Assembly: GCA_017853285.1 (NCBI GenBank)
Contig: JAFMJU010000261.1
Coordinates: forward strand, 1-5,792
Source of the DNA: Gemmataceae bacterium
Lineage (GTDB): Bacteria; Planctomycetota; Planctomycetia; Gemmatales; Gemmataceae
Direction of reading: 5' to 3'
Length of the DNA: 5,792 nt
This document shows, piece after piece, positions 1 to 4,855 of this stretch. The position numbers were made by a program, and so were the translations under genes. The stretch's first letter is position 1. Every line of letters begins with the position of its first letter. Below the pieces are notes generated by a model. That model was not told the DNA's origin, made no database searches, and saw nothing but the letters and a program-made list of their open reading frames with translations.

Positions 1-1
1 G

Positions 2-241
2 GCCTTCGCTGTATTGCTGCCCGTGCGCAGCGTGGGCGTGATGGGTGACGGGCGGACATACGATGAGACCATCGCACTGCGCGCCGTCACCACCGATGAT
101 TTCATGACGGCGGACTGGGCGCCCCTTCCACACGACCTGTTACGCCGCATTTCCACCCGCATCGTCAACGAGGTGCGCGGTGTCAACCGCGTGGTGTACG
201 ACATCTCAAGCAAGCCGCCGGCCACCATCGAGTGGGAATAA
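2..241 (+). CDS. guaA: GMP synthase (glutamine-hydrolysing), C-terminal end, 5' truncated
   Basis: GuaA converts XMP to GMP using ATP and glutamine in the last step of cytosolic guanine nucleotide synthesis. Only the last 79 codons are in the window; the reading frame is open to the left edge, so the glutaminase and ATP-pyrophosphatase domains lie outside. What is visible is the C-terminal dimerisation domain. It begins AFAVLLPVRSVGVMGDGRTY and ends in the highly conserved family terminus GVNRVVYDISSKPPATIEWE, followed by TAA. Both match the known GuaA family closely and the terminus shows no sign of damage. dapF starts 40 nt downstream on the same strand. That gap holds only a weak hairpin (about 246-258) with a T-run at 259-263, so co-transcription with dapF is possible but unproven. 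Confidence 0.96.
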   Translation, partial: AFAVLLPVRSVGVMGDGRTYDETIALRAVTTDDFMTADWAPLPHDLLRRISTRIVNEVRGVNRVVYDISSKPPATIEWE

Positions 242-281
242 CGGGCGGAGTCATTCCGTTTTTGGGGACAGGAATAGAGTC

Positions 282-1142
282 ATGGCGATCCCGTTCATCA
301 AGATGCACGGTTTGGGCAACGACTATGTCTATGTCGATTGCTTCCGAAACGGTTTACCCGCCGATGCGCCGGCTTTGGCCCGCGCTGTAAGCGACCGTCA
401 TTTCGGCATCGGTGGGGACGGGCTGATTTTGGTTTGCCCTCCCAGCGAATCAGCCAAGGCGCAGGGTGCCGATGCCCGCATGCGGATGTTCAACGCCGAT
501 GGCAGCGAATCGGAAATGTGCGGCAACGGCCTGCGCTGCGTGGCCAAGCTGGTCCACGACCACGGGATTTGCCAAAAGCCCCGCCTGCTTCTGGAAACCG
601 GCCGTGGCCTGCTGCCGGTGGATCTGGAGGTGAAAGGGGGCAAGGTTTCCCGCGCCCGCGTGGAAATGGGTCAGCCCATCCTTCAGGCGGCGCTCATTCC
701 AACCACGCTGGCGGGTGACCCGCCGATCGAGCAGCCCGTGGAAACCCCGTGGGGTACCGTGAAGCTGACCTGCGTCAGCATGGGCAACCCCCATGCGGTG
801 GCCTTCGTGGACAAGATCACCGACCAGTTGGTCCACGAGGTGGGCAAATACCTGGAAACCTGCTCGGCGTTCCCTAAAAGGGCCAACATCGAGTTTGTGG
901 AAGTGGTTGCCCGCAATCGGTTTGTGATGCGGGTTTGGGAGCGTGGCTCCGGCGAGACCCTGGCCTGCGGCACCGGGGCCTGCGCGGTGGCCGTTGCGGG
1001 CATTCTCACCGGCCGGCTCGACCGCAAGTGCACCGGCAAGCTGCTGGGCGGCGAGTTGGAACTGGAGTGGCCCGGGGAAGGCCAAACCGTGTATATGACG
1101 GGGCCGGCCACGGAGGTTTTCAGCGGGATCTGGCCCGACTGA
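282..1142 (+). CDS. dapF: Diaminopimelate epimerase
   Basis: DapF is a cofactor-independent cytosolic racemase that interconverts LL- and meso-diaminopimelate, supplying lysine and the peptidoglycan cross-linking residue. The 286-aa product is of normal family length. It opens with the typical substrate-binding segment KMHGLGNDYVYVD (residues 7-19). It carries both catalytic cysteines: Cys80 in NADGSESEMCGNGLRC and Cys229 in GSGETLACGTGACAVAV. The conserved SMGNPHAV segment is at 166-173. The ATG at 282 was chosen because the family N-terminus begins right there and an AGGAA-like site lies at about 270-274; the frame is open further upstream but that sequence overlaps guaA and is unlike DapF. 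The DUF374 gene follows after 31 nt. If the source is a planctomycete, an intact dapF agrees with the current view that this phylum makes peptidoglycan. Confidence 0.97.
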   Translation: MAIPFIKMHGLGNDYVYVDCFRNGLPADAPALARAVSDRHFGIGGDGLILVCPPSESAKAQGADARMRMFNADGSESEMCGNGLRCVAKLVHDHGICQKPRLLLETGRGLLPVDLEVKGGKVSRARVEMGQPILQAALIPTTLAGDPPIEQPVETPWGTVKLTCVSMGNPHAVAFVDKITDQLVHEVGKYLETCSAFPKRANIEFVEVVARNRFVMRVWERGSGETLACGTGACAVAVAGILTGRLDRKCTGKLLGGELELEWPGEGQTVYMTGPATEVFSGIWPD

Positions 1143-1173
1143 GGCTGTCCGGGCCCGTTTCCCGGAATGTGGC

Positions 1174-1881
1174 ATGAAGATCCGCAGCCCGTGGTTGGTG
1201 GCCCTGGCCGGCTGGATGATCTCCATGATCGTCCGCACCTGGATGCGCACCATCCGGTTCGAATACCACCCGCAGGAAAAACGCTACGATCCCAATGATC
1301 CGGGATTCGAAGGCCGTTACCTTTACTGCTTCTGGCACGAGCACATTTTGGTGCCGGCCAGCCAGTACGCCCGCCCGGATATCCAGGTGCTCATCAGCAA
1401 GCATGCCGACGGCCAGATGATCGCCAGGGCCTGCCGGTCGCTGGGTTTCAGCACCGTTGCCGGTTCGAGCACCCGGGGTGGGGCGGAGGCCGTGAAAGAA
1501 ATGGTGCGCCAGGGCCAAAACTGCCACCTGGCCATCACTCCGGATGGCCCCAAGGGCCCGCGTCGCCAAGTCCAACAGGGCGTGGGCTACCTGGCCCTGA
1601 AGACGAACCTTCCGGTGGTCGCCTTTGGGGTAGCCTATTCCAAATGCTGGCGCTTCAACTCCTGGGACCGTTTCGCGTTACCCAAGCCTTTCAGCCGCGC
1701 GGTATTGGTCACCGGATCTCCGCTTTCTTTTGACCAGGAGACCGGCCGGGGCATGCTGGAGAACGCCACCCAGAAAATCCAGCAGGCGCTGGATGGTGTG
1801 AATGCCCGGGCTGAGGAAATTCTTCTGCAATCTGCCAAAAGTGCCCAAAACCCCGATGGGGCCGGCCGCAGGGCCGCCTGA
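1174..1881 (+). CDS. DUF374 family lysophospholipid acyltransferase-like protein
   Basis: The 235-aa product resembles the DUF374 family, a branch of the LPLAT/PlsC-like acyltransferase superfamily that acts at the cytoplasmic membrane on lipid or lipid A-type acceptors. The actual substrate is unknown. Visible marks in order are a hydrophobic N-terminal anchor (about residues 7-21), an FWHEH motif (53-57) in the place of the acyltransferase HX4D-type block, SKHADGQMIA (75-84), GSSTRGG (97-103) and TPDGPKGPR (122-130). The last three are the family's most recognisable blocks. The C-terminal 20 or so residues are polar and probably disordered. The ATG at 1174 has only a weak GGAA at 1164-1167 as a ribosome site. 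It lies 31 nt after dapF and 35 nt before DUF2752, consistent with a cell-envelope gene run. Family assignment is good; the reaction is an inference from the superfamily. Confidence 0.87.
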   Translation: MKIRSPWLVALAGWMISMIVRTWMRTIRFEYHPQEKRYDPNDPGFEGRYLYCFWHEHILVPASQYARPDIQVLISKHADGQMIARACRSLGFSTVAGSSTRGGAEAVKEMVRQGQNCHLAITPDGPKGPRRQVQQGVGYLALKTNLPVVAFGVAYSKCWRFNSWDRFALPKPFSRAVLVTGSPLSFDQETGRGMLENATQKIQQALDGVNARAEEILLQSAKSAQNPDGAGRRAA

Positions 1882-1882
1882 G

Positions 1883-1897
1883 CCGGGCCCAGCCCGG
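1883..1897 (+). other. Short GC-rich hairpin just after the DUF374 stop codon
   Basis: CCGGGC (1883-1888) and GCCCGG (1892-1897) form a perfect 6-bp stem with a 3-nt loop, starting 2 nt after the stop codon. No T-run follows, so it is not a standard intrinsic terminator. It may be a 3'-end stabilising or pausing structure, or chance in GC-rich DNA. Confidence 0.35.
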
Positions 1898-1904
1898 ATG
1901 TGGG

Positions 1905-1910
1905 TATAAT
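1905..1910 (+). promoter_or_regulatory. Candidate -10 element (TATAAT) abutting the DUF2752 start
   Basis: A perfect TATAAT stands out in GC-rich surroundings and ends 6 nt before the ATG at 1917. No TTGACA-like -35 hexamer is seen at the usual spacing (around 1882-1887 is GCCGGG) and there is no TG extended -10. If used, transcription would start at or within a base or two of the ATG, giving a leaderless mRNA. The downstream gene also lacks a Shine-Dalgarno site, which fits. It could still be chance. Confidence 0.35.
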
Positions 1911-1916
1911 TTCCCC

Positions 1917-2414
1917 ATGCTGGAACCGGATAGTAAGAAAACGGTAACCCTCTACCCGGCAACCACTTGGGAGCGCTGGGCAGCGCTGCTGTTCGCCTCG
2001 GGTGTGGCCATTGTTTTCGCCATCGGTTGGTGGCTTTCCCCCTATGATTCCGCCACCGGCGAGCCCCTCACCCAGGGGACGCACATGCAGTTGGGCTTGC
2101 CCCCGTGCAACTTCTTGGTCATGAGCGGCATTCCGTGCCCCTCCTGCGGCATGACCACCAGCATTTCCCTGCTAGCGCATGGTGATCTGGTGCCTGCATG
2201 GAGGGCCAACAGCGCCGGAGTGGTGCTGGGCCTGCTGGGCCTGGTTGCCATGGTGTGGTGCCTGCTGGCTGGGGTTGGCGGAAGGTTGTGGTGGTTCACC
2301 CGGCTGGAAAACGGGCTGCTTGCGGCCCTTTTCGTGTCGCTAGTGGTCACCCTGGGTCGGTGGTTGGTGGTTTCAGGCGCCCTGCTGTGGGCGCGCATGG
2401 GGGGTATGCCATGA
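1917..2414 (+). CDS. DUF2752 domain small membrane protein
   Basis: The 165-aa product is a small inner-membrane protein of the DUF2752 family, whose function is not established. Predicted membrane segments lie at about residues 21-40, 99-120 and 130-157. Between the first and second is the family signature: PPCNF (62-66) and then GIPCPSCGMTTS (71-82). Cys64, Cys74 and Cys77 are therefore grouped in a loop or re-entrant segment between membrane helices. The CPSC pair suggests a redox or metal site, but this is inference. The family often shows exactly this CPxCGxT block, so recognition is firm. The ATG at 1917 has no purine-rich ribosome site; see the TATAAT at 1905-1910. The stop overlaps the start of the following lipoprotein gene (ATGA), implying translational coupling. 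Confidence 0.85.
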   Translation: MLEPDSKKTVTLYPATTWERWAALLFASGVAIVFAIGWWLSPYDSATGEPLTQGTHMQLGLPPCNFLVMSGIPCPSCGMTTSISLLAHGDLVPAWRANSAGVVLGLLGLVAMVWCLLAGVGGRLWWFTRLENGLLAALFVSLVVTLGRWLVVSGALLWARMGGMP

Positions 2415-3103
2415 GTGAGGTCTTCCACCGGTTGCGGCTGTTGGCTGGCGCCGTGATCGGCCTGGCACTGGCTGGCACCGGTTGCAATGTGCTGCAGGTT
2501 CCCTACTTCCTTTTCGCGATGGAAGACCCCAAGCACGAACCCGAGATCCAGAAGATCGCCTCCAAGAACAAGAAGGAGGAGCGCAAGGTGGTGATCCTCA
2601 CCTATCACCGCCTGGACCTGCGCCCCGAGTTCATCAACTCCGATCGCGAGCTGACCCATTTCCTGGAGCGCAGCCTGCGGCAGTTGTTCGAGGCGAACAA
2701 GGAGAAGGTGACGATCGTCCCCGCCCGCAAGGTGGAGGACTACAAGATGAGCCACCCAGATTGGCACGAATCCGAGCTGGCCAGCATCGGCGAGTATTTC
2801 AAGGCCGACTGGGTGATCTACCTCGAGATGAATCATCTGGGTTTGTATGAGCCGGGCTCTGGCGGAACCCTGTACCGCGGCAAGGCGGACATGACCATCT
2901 CGCTGGTGGATGTGAAAAAACCGGAGGATTCGCCGCCGCCGCAGGCCTTCACCTGCAGCTACCCGCGCGAGTCGCGCATGCAGTTGACCACCACGGACAA
3001 GTCGCCGGCCGAGTTCCGCCAGATGTTCATGGAATACCTGGGCAAGCGGGTCTCCTGGAAATTCACCTCGCACCCCACGCGGGACGATTTCTACGCCGAT
3101 TGA
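2411..3103 (+). CDS. Putative lipoprotein of unknown function
   Basis: The 230-aa product has an N-terminal export signal: basic residues at 7 and 9, a hydrophobic stretch at about 10-22, then AGTGC with Cys25 as the likely lipidated residue. The lipobox is imperfect because Gly stands at -3 where Leu/Val/Ile is usual, so a plain signal peptide or anchor remains possible. The rest is a soluble alpha/beta-like domain. It has a charged linker (residues 38-58), a hydrophobic strand VVILTYHRLDL (60-70), a helix with SLRQLFEAN (88-96), then ADWVIYLEMNHLGLYEP (132-148) and an LYRGKADMTISLVDV strand pair (154-168). This order loosely recalls bacterial outer-membrane lipoproteins of the CsgG/LpoB type, but I do not recognise the family firmly. 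The ATG at 2411 follows a GGGGGG run (2399-2404) and overlaps the DUF2752 stop. A terminator follows the gene. The coupling suggests the two proteins are made together. Confidence 0.8.
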   Translation: MSEVFHRLRLLAGAVIGLALAGTGCNVLQVPYFLFAMEDPKHEPEIQKIASKNKKEERKVVILTYHRLDLRPEFINSDRELTHFLERSLRQLFEANKEKVTIVPARKVEDYKMSHPDWHESELASIGEYFKADWVIYLEMNHLGLYEPGSGGTLYRGKADMTISLVDVKKPEDSPPPQAFTCSYPRESRMQLTTTDKSPAEFRQMFMEYLGKRVSWKFTSHPTRDDFYAD

Positions 3104-3133
3104 TCCGTTGCGGCTAAACTGAATGAGTCCTTT

Positions 3134-3166
3134 CCGGGCCCCGCGCAAGCGGGGCTTGGTTTTTTT
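3134..3166 (+). terminator. Strong intrinsic terminator after the lipoprotein gene
   Basis: CCGGGCCCCGC (3134-3144) pairs with GCGGGGCTTGG (3149-3159) to give an 11-bp stem with two G-U pairs, closed by a GCAA tetraloop (GNRA type) and followed at once by seven T (3160-3166). It begins about 30 nt after the lipoprotein stop. It probably ends the guaA/dapF/DUF374/DUF2752/lipoprotein run. It also lies only 30 nt ahead of the CDGSH start, with no clear promoter in between. Confidence 0.85.
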
Positions 3167-3184
3167 CACGCCTGAAACCCCTGC

Positions 3185-3190
3185 AAGGAG
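3185..3190 (+). promoter_or_regulatory. Ribosome binding site of the CDGSH gene
   Basis: AAGGAG sits 6 nt before the ATG at 3197, a near-consensus Shine-Dalgarno site. It is the clearest one on the plus strand and fixes the start of this very short gene. Confidence 0.8.
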
Positions 3191-3196
3191 CCCCTC

Positions 3197-3418
3197 ATGT
3201 CCGAACCTGTCACCCTCCGCTGTCGCGAGAACGGTCCCCTGGTGGTGCCCGGCACCGTCAAGGTGGTGGATCATCTGGGCAATCCCTTCCCCATCCCCGC
3301 CGGAAAGGAAGTGGTGGCGCTGTGCCGATGCGGCCTGTCGAAGAACAAGCCGTTTTGTGACGGGGCCCACAAGGGTGTGTTCCAAGGGTGCGATCTGGCC
3401 CCGGCTCCCCAGGCCTGA
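3197..3418 (+). CDS. CDGSH-type iron-sulfur protein
   Basis: This 73-aa cytosolic protein has one complete CDGSH zinc-finger-type iron-sulfur motif, C-x-C-x2-S-x3-P-x-C-D-G-A-H. The ligands are Cys43, Cys45, Cys54 and His58, which in this family bind a redox-active, pH-labile 2Fe-2S cluster. The N-terminal 40 residues form the beta-rich part typical of small bacterial members, including GPLVVPGTVKVVD (13-25), which precedes the cluster. Length is normal for single-motif bacterial proteins. There is no signal peptide or membrane anchor, unlike mitoNEET. The physiological partner is unknown; electron transfer or cluster transfer is the family expectation. It follows a strong terminator and precedes an exported NTF2-like gene by 17 nt, so those two may share a transcript. 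Confidence 0.93.
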   Translation: MSEPVTLRCRENGPLVVPGTVKVVDHLGNPFPIPAGKEVVALCRCGLSKNKPFCDGAHKGVFQGCDLAPAPQA

Positions 3419-3435
3419 TTCCGAGGGATACCGTC

Positions 3436-3867
3436 GTGTTGATGCTGCTGCTGGTCGCGATAGGTCAAGCCGCACCGCCTGAGGCATCCAATGCCGCCGC
3501 GGAGCTGGAAGCGGTGTCGAAAGCCTACGACGCGGCCATCAGCCGCCGAGACATGGCGGCGCTGGAAAAAATCCTCGCTCCCGGGGTGGTGTTCACCACC
3601 GCCACGGGGCGGGTGATGGACCGCTCCCAGGTGCTGGAAATGCTGGCCAAGCCCGACACGCATTATGAATCGGTGGAGTCGGGCGACATCAGGCGACAAA
3701 TCACCGGCCAAGTGGCGGTGGAGACCGGCCGTGTGCGTGTTCGCGGCAGGCGCAAGGGCCAACCTGTGGACGAGACCCAACGCTACACCGATGTCTGGCA
3801 AAAGCTGGACGGTCGCTGGCGGTTGATCGCCGAGCACACCAGCCTCGTTCCCCTTGAGAAGAAGTAA
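3436..3867 (+). CDS. Exported NTF2-like (DUF4440/SnoaL-type) protein
   Basis: With a GTG start at 3436 the product has 143 aa. A hydrophobic leader LMLLLVAIGQAA (residues 2-13) looks like a short signal peptide cleaved near QAA. The mature part fits the NTF2-like fold of the DUF4440 group: helix AAELEAVSKAYDAAISRRDM (21-40), then ALEKILAPGVVFTTATGRVMD (42-62), the family pattern of a residual helix plus 'asp/phe' strand, then curved strands ending RYTDVWQKLDGRWRLIAEH (116-134). Such proteins are dimeric cone-shaped pockets; some are enzymes, others bind ligands, and no catalytic set is evident here. GTG 3436 was chosen because GAGGG lies at 3423-3427, 8 nt upstream. Another in-frame GTG at 3388 would overlap the CDGSH gene by 31 nt but adds basic residues to the leader, and ATG 3442 is also possible. 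A terminator follows. Confidence 0.8.
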   Translation: MLMLLLVAIGQAAPPEASNAAAELEAVSKAYDAAISRRDMAALEKILAPGVVFTTATGRVMDRSQVLEMLAKPDTHYESVESGDIRRQITGQVAVETGRVRVRGRRKGQPVDETQRYTDVWQKLDGRWRLIAEHTSLVPLEKK

Positions 3868-3890
3868 TTCCTGACAGCTACTGAAATGAA

Positions 3891-3931
3891 ACGGGTCCGG
3901 CACACGGGGTGTGCCGGACCCGTACTTTTTT
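3891..3931. terminator. Convergent bidirectional terminator
   Basis: ACGGGTCCGGCACAC (3891-3905) and its exact reverse complement (3909-3923) make a perfect 15-bp stem with a 3-nt loop (14 bp with 5 nt if the closing pair opens). On the plus strand six T follow at 3926-3931, ending transcription from the NTF2-like gene. On the minus strand the stem is preceded by an A-tract and followed by a T-rich TTCATTT, so it can also serve the sugar isomerase gene, whose stop lies 17 nt away. It sits between two converging genes, as expected for a shared terminator. Confidence 0.88.
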
Positions 3932-3947
3932 CGGGGTAGGGCAGCGG

Positions 3948-4805
3948 TTATGCGAGGCCCAGCACCTTGTTCATGCGGGCGGCGATGCCTTTCAGCACCT
4001 TCTCGTCGCCGCCGCCCACCTCCGAGGTGGCCCAGCCGCTGTAGCCCACCTCGTCCAGCGCCTTCAGCACCTCGGGCCAGTTCTCGTCGCCCTCGCCGAT
4101 GCCGACCCATTTTTTCTCGTGGGAATAGCCCTTGAAGTCGAATTTCAACATCCGTTTGCCCAGCTTGCGGATCCAGTCGGCGGGGGGCACCCCGTACTTG
4201 ATCATGTTGCTGATATCGAAGTAGGCGCCCACCCACGGGCTGTCGAACTGGTCCACATACTTCACCAGTTGGTCCGGGGTGGTGATGAAGTTGTTCCACA
4301 CCGTCTCGATGGCGATCTTCACGCCGGCCTTTTCGGCGGCGGGAATGGCCTTTTTCACCTCGGCGGTGGAGCGCTCCCAGCACTGGTCGAAGGTGGCATC
4401 CTTGTTCACCACGCCAGGCACCAGCAGGGCGGTGGTGCCACCGTAGGTCTTGCAATCCTCGATGGCGGTGAGCAGGCCCTTCAGGCCGCGTGCGCGCACG
4501 GCCTCATCGGGGCTGGAAAGGGTGTCCTTCCAGTGGATCGAGTCCACCACCCCGTGGATGACCATGCCGGTGGCGTCGCGCGCCTTCACCACCTCGGCGC
4601 GGTTGATATCGGCCGGGCTGTCCATCTCAAGTCCCTGGAAGCCGCAAGCCAGGGCCCGCCGGAAACGGTCCTCCACGCTGCCGCCGCCACCGATCATGCC
4701 GTACTTCAGGGCGATTTTCAGCGCCGGCTTGGCCGTCGCCGCCTTGCCTGCCATCAATCCGGCCGTGGCCGCCACGCCTGTCAGGGTGAATTGCCGCCTG
4801 TTCAT
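3948..4805 (-). CDS. Tat-signal sugar phosphate isomerase/epimerase-like TIM-barrel protein
   Basis: The 285-aa product starts with a twin-arginine signal, NRRQF at residues 2-6, then a hydrophobic stretch (about 8-20) and a likely cleavage near ATA (23-25), so it is probably exported folded. The mature part is a xylose isomerase-like TIM barrel (AP endonuclease 2 family): CGFQGLEM (54-61), HGVVDS (84-89), AIETVWNNF (165-173), YFDISNMIKYG (195-205), KFDFKGY (221-227) and the GIGEGDENW block (235-243). Likely metal ligands by family position are Glu167, Asp197, Asp223 and Glu262. Where some members have a His after the third-strand Asp, this protein has Ser-Asn, a variation common in this exported group. 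Substrate is unknown; sugar or inositol epimerisation or isomerisation is the family expectation. AGGAG (4814-4818) lies 8 nt before the ATG. It follows the methyltransferase gene by 50 nt. Confidence 0.9.
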   Translation of the reverse strand: MNRRQFTLTGVAATAGLMAGKAATAKPALKIALKYGMIGGGGSVEDRFRRALACGFQGLEMDSPADINRAEVVKARDATGMVIHGVVDSIHWKDTLSSPDEAVRARGLKGLLTAIEDCKTYGGTTALLVPGVVNKDATFDQCWERSTAEVKKAIPAAEKAGVKIAIETVWNNFITTPDQLVKYVDQFDSPWVGAYFDISNMIKYGVPPADWIRKLGKRMLKFDFKGYSHEKKWVGIGEGDENWPEVLKALDEVGYSGWATSEVGGGDEKVLKGIAARMNKVLGLA

Positions 4806-4813
4806 GTCGCTAG

Positions 4814-4818
4814 CTCCT
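4814..4818 (-). promoter_or_regulatory. Ribosome binding site of the sugar isomerase-like gene
   Basis: On the minus strand AGGAG stands 8 nt before the ATG whose first base is 4805. It supports the chosen start, which also places the twin-arginine motif directly at the N-terminus as expected. Confidence 0.7.
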
Positions 4819-4855
4819 GTGGAAATTCGCCAAGGATGGAAACATGGGGATAAAC

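Noticed and set aside
246..263. Weak hairpin with T-run between guaA and dapF as a terminator
   Set aside because: The CGGA/TCCG stem is only 4 bp plus possible G-U pairs, followed by TTTTT. This is too weak to call as a terminator, though it could cause some pausing.
180..281. Longer dapF start at 180
   Set aside because: The added 34 residues overlap guaA, do not resemble the DapF N-terminus and have no ribosome site, while the family start matches ATG 282 exactly.
450..1253. 267-codon minus-strand open frame
   Set aside because: It lies antisense to dapF, which has both catalytic cysteines and a normal length. No family resemblance was seen in the shadow product.
2042..3487. Very long open frame on the minus strand (481 codons)
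   Set aside because: It runs antisense across DUF2752, the lipoprotein gene, a strong terminator and the CDGSH gene, all well supported on the plus strand. Its translation shows no recognisable domain and is His/Arg/Gly-rich, as expected for a shadow frame in GC-rich DNA.
3271..4455. 394-codon minus-strand open frame
   Set aside because: It overlaps the sugar isomerase-like gene in a different frame and runs through the bidirectional terminator and the NTF2-like gene. The translation is low-complexity with Arg, Gly and His and has no domain.
3909..4853. 314-codon plus-strand open frame
   Set aside because: It is antisense to the whole sugar isomerase-like gene, whose Tat signal, barrel motifs and ribosome site are convincing. 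The antisense product is a His/Val/Gly-rich shadow and starts inside the terminator stem.
4806..4855. Promoter or terminator between the methyltransferase and sugar isomerase-like genes
   Set aside because: Apart from the ribosome site I saw no stem with T-run and no convincing -35/-10 pair on the minus strand in these 50 nt.
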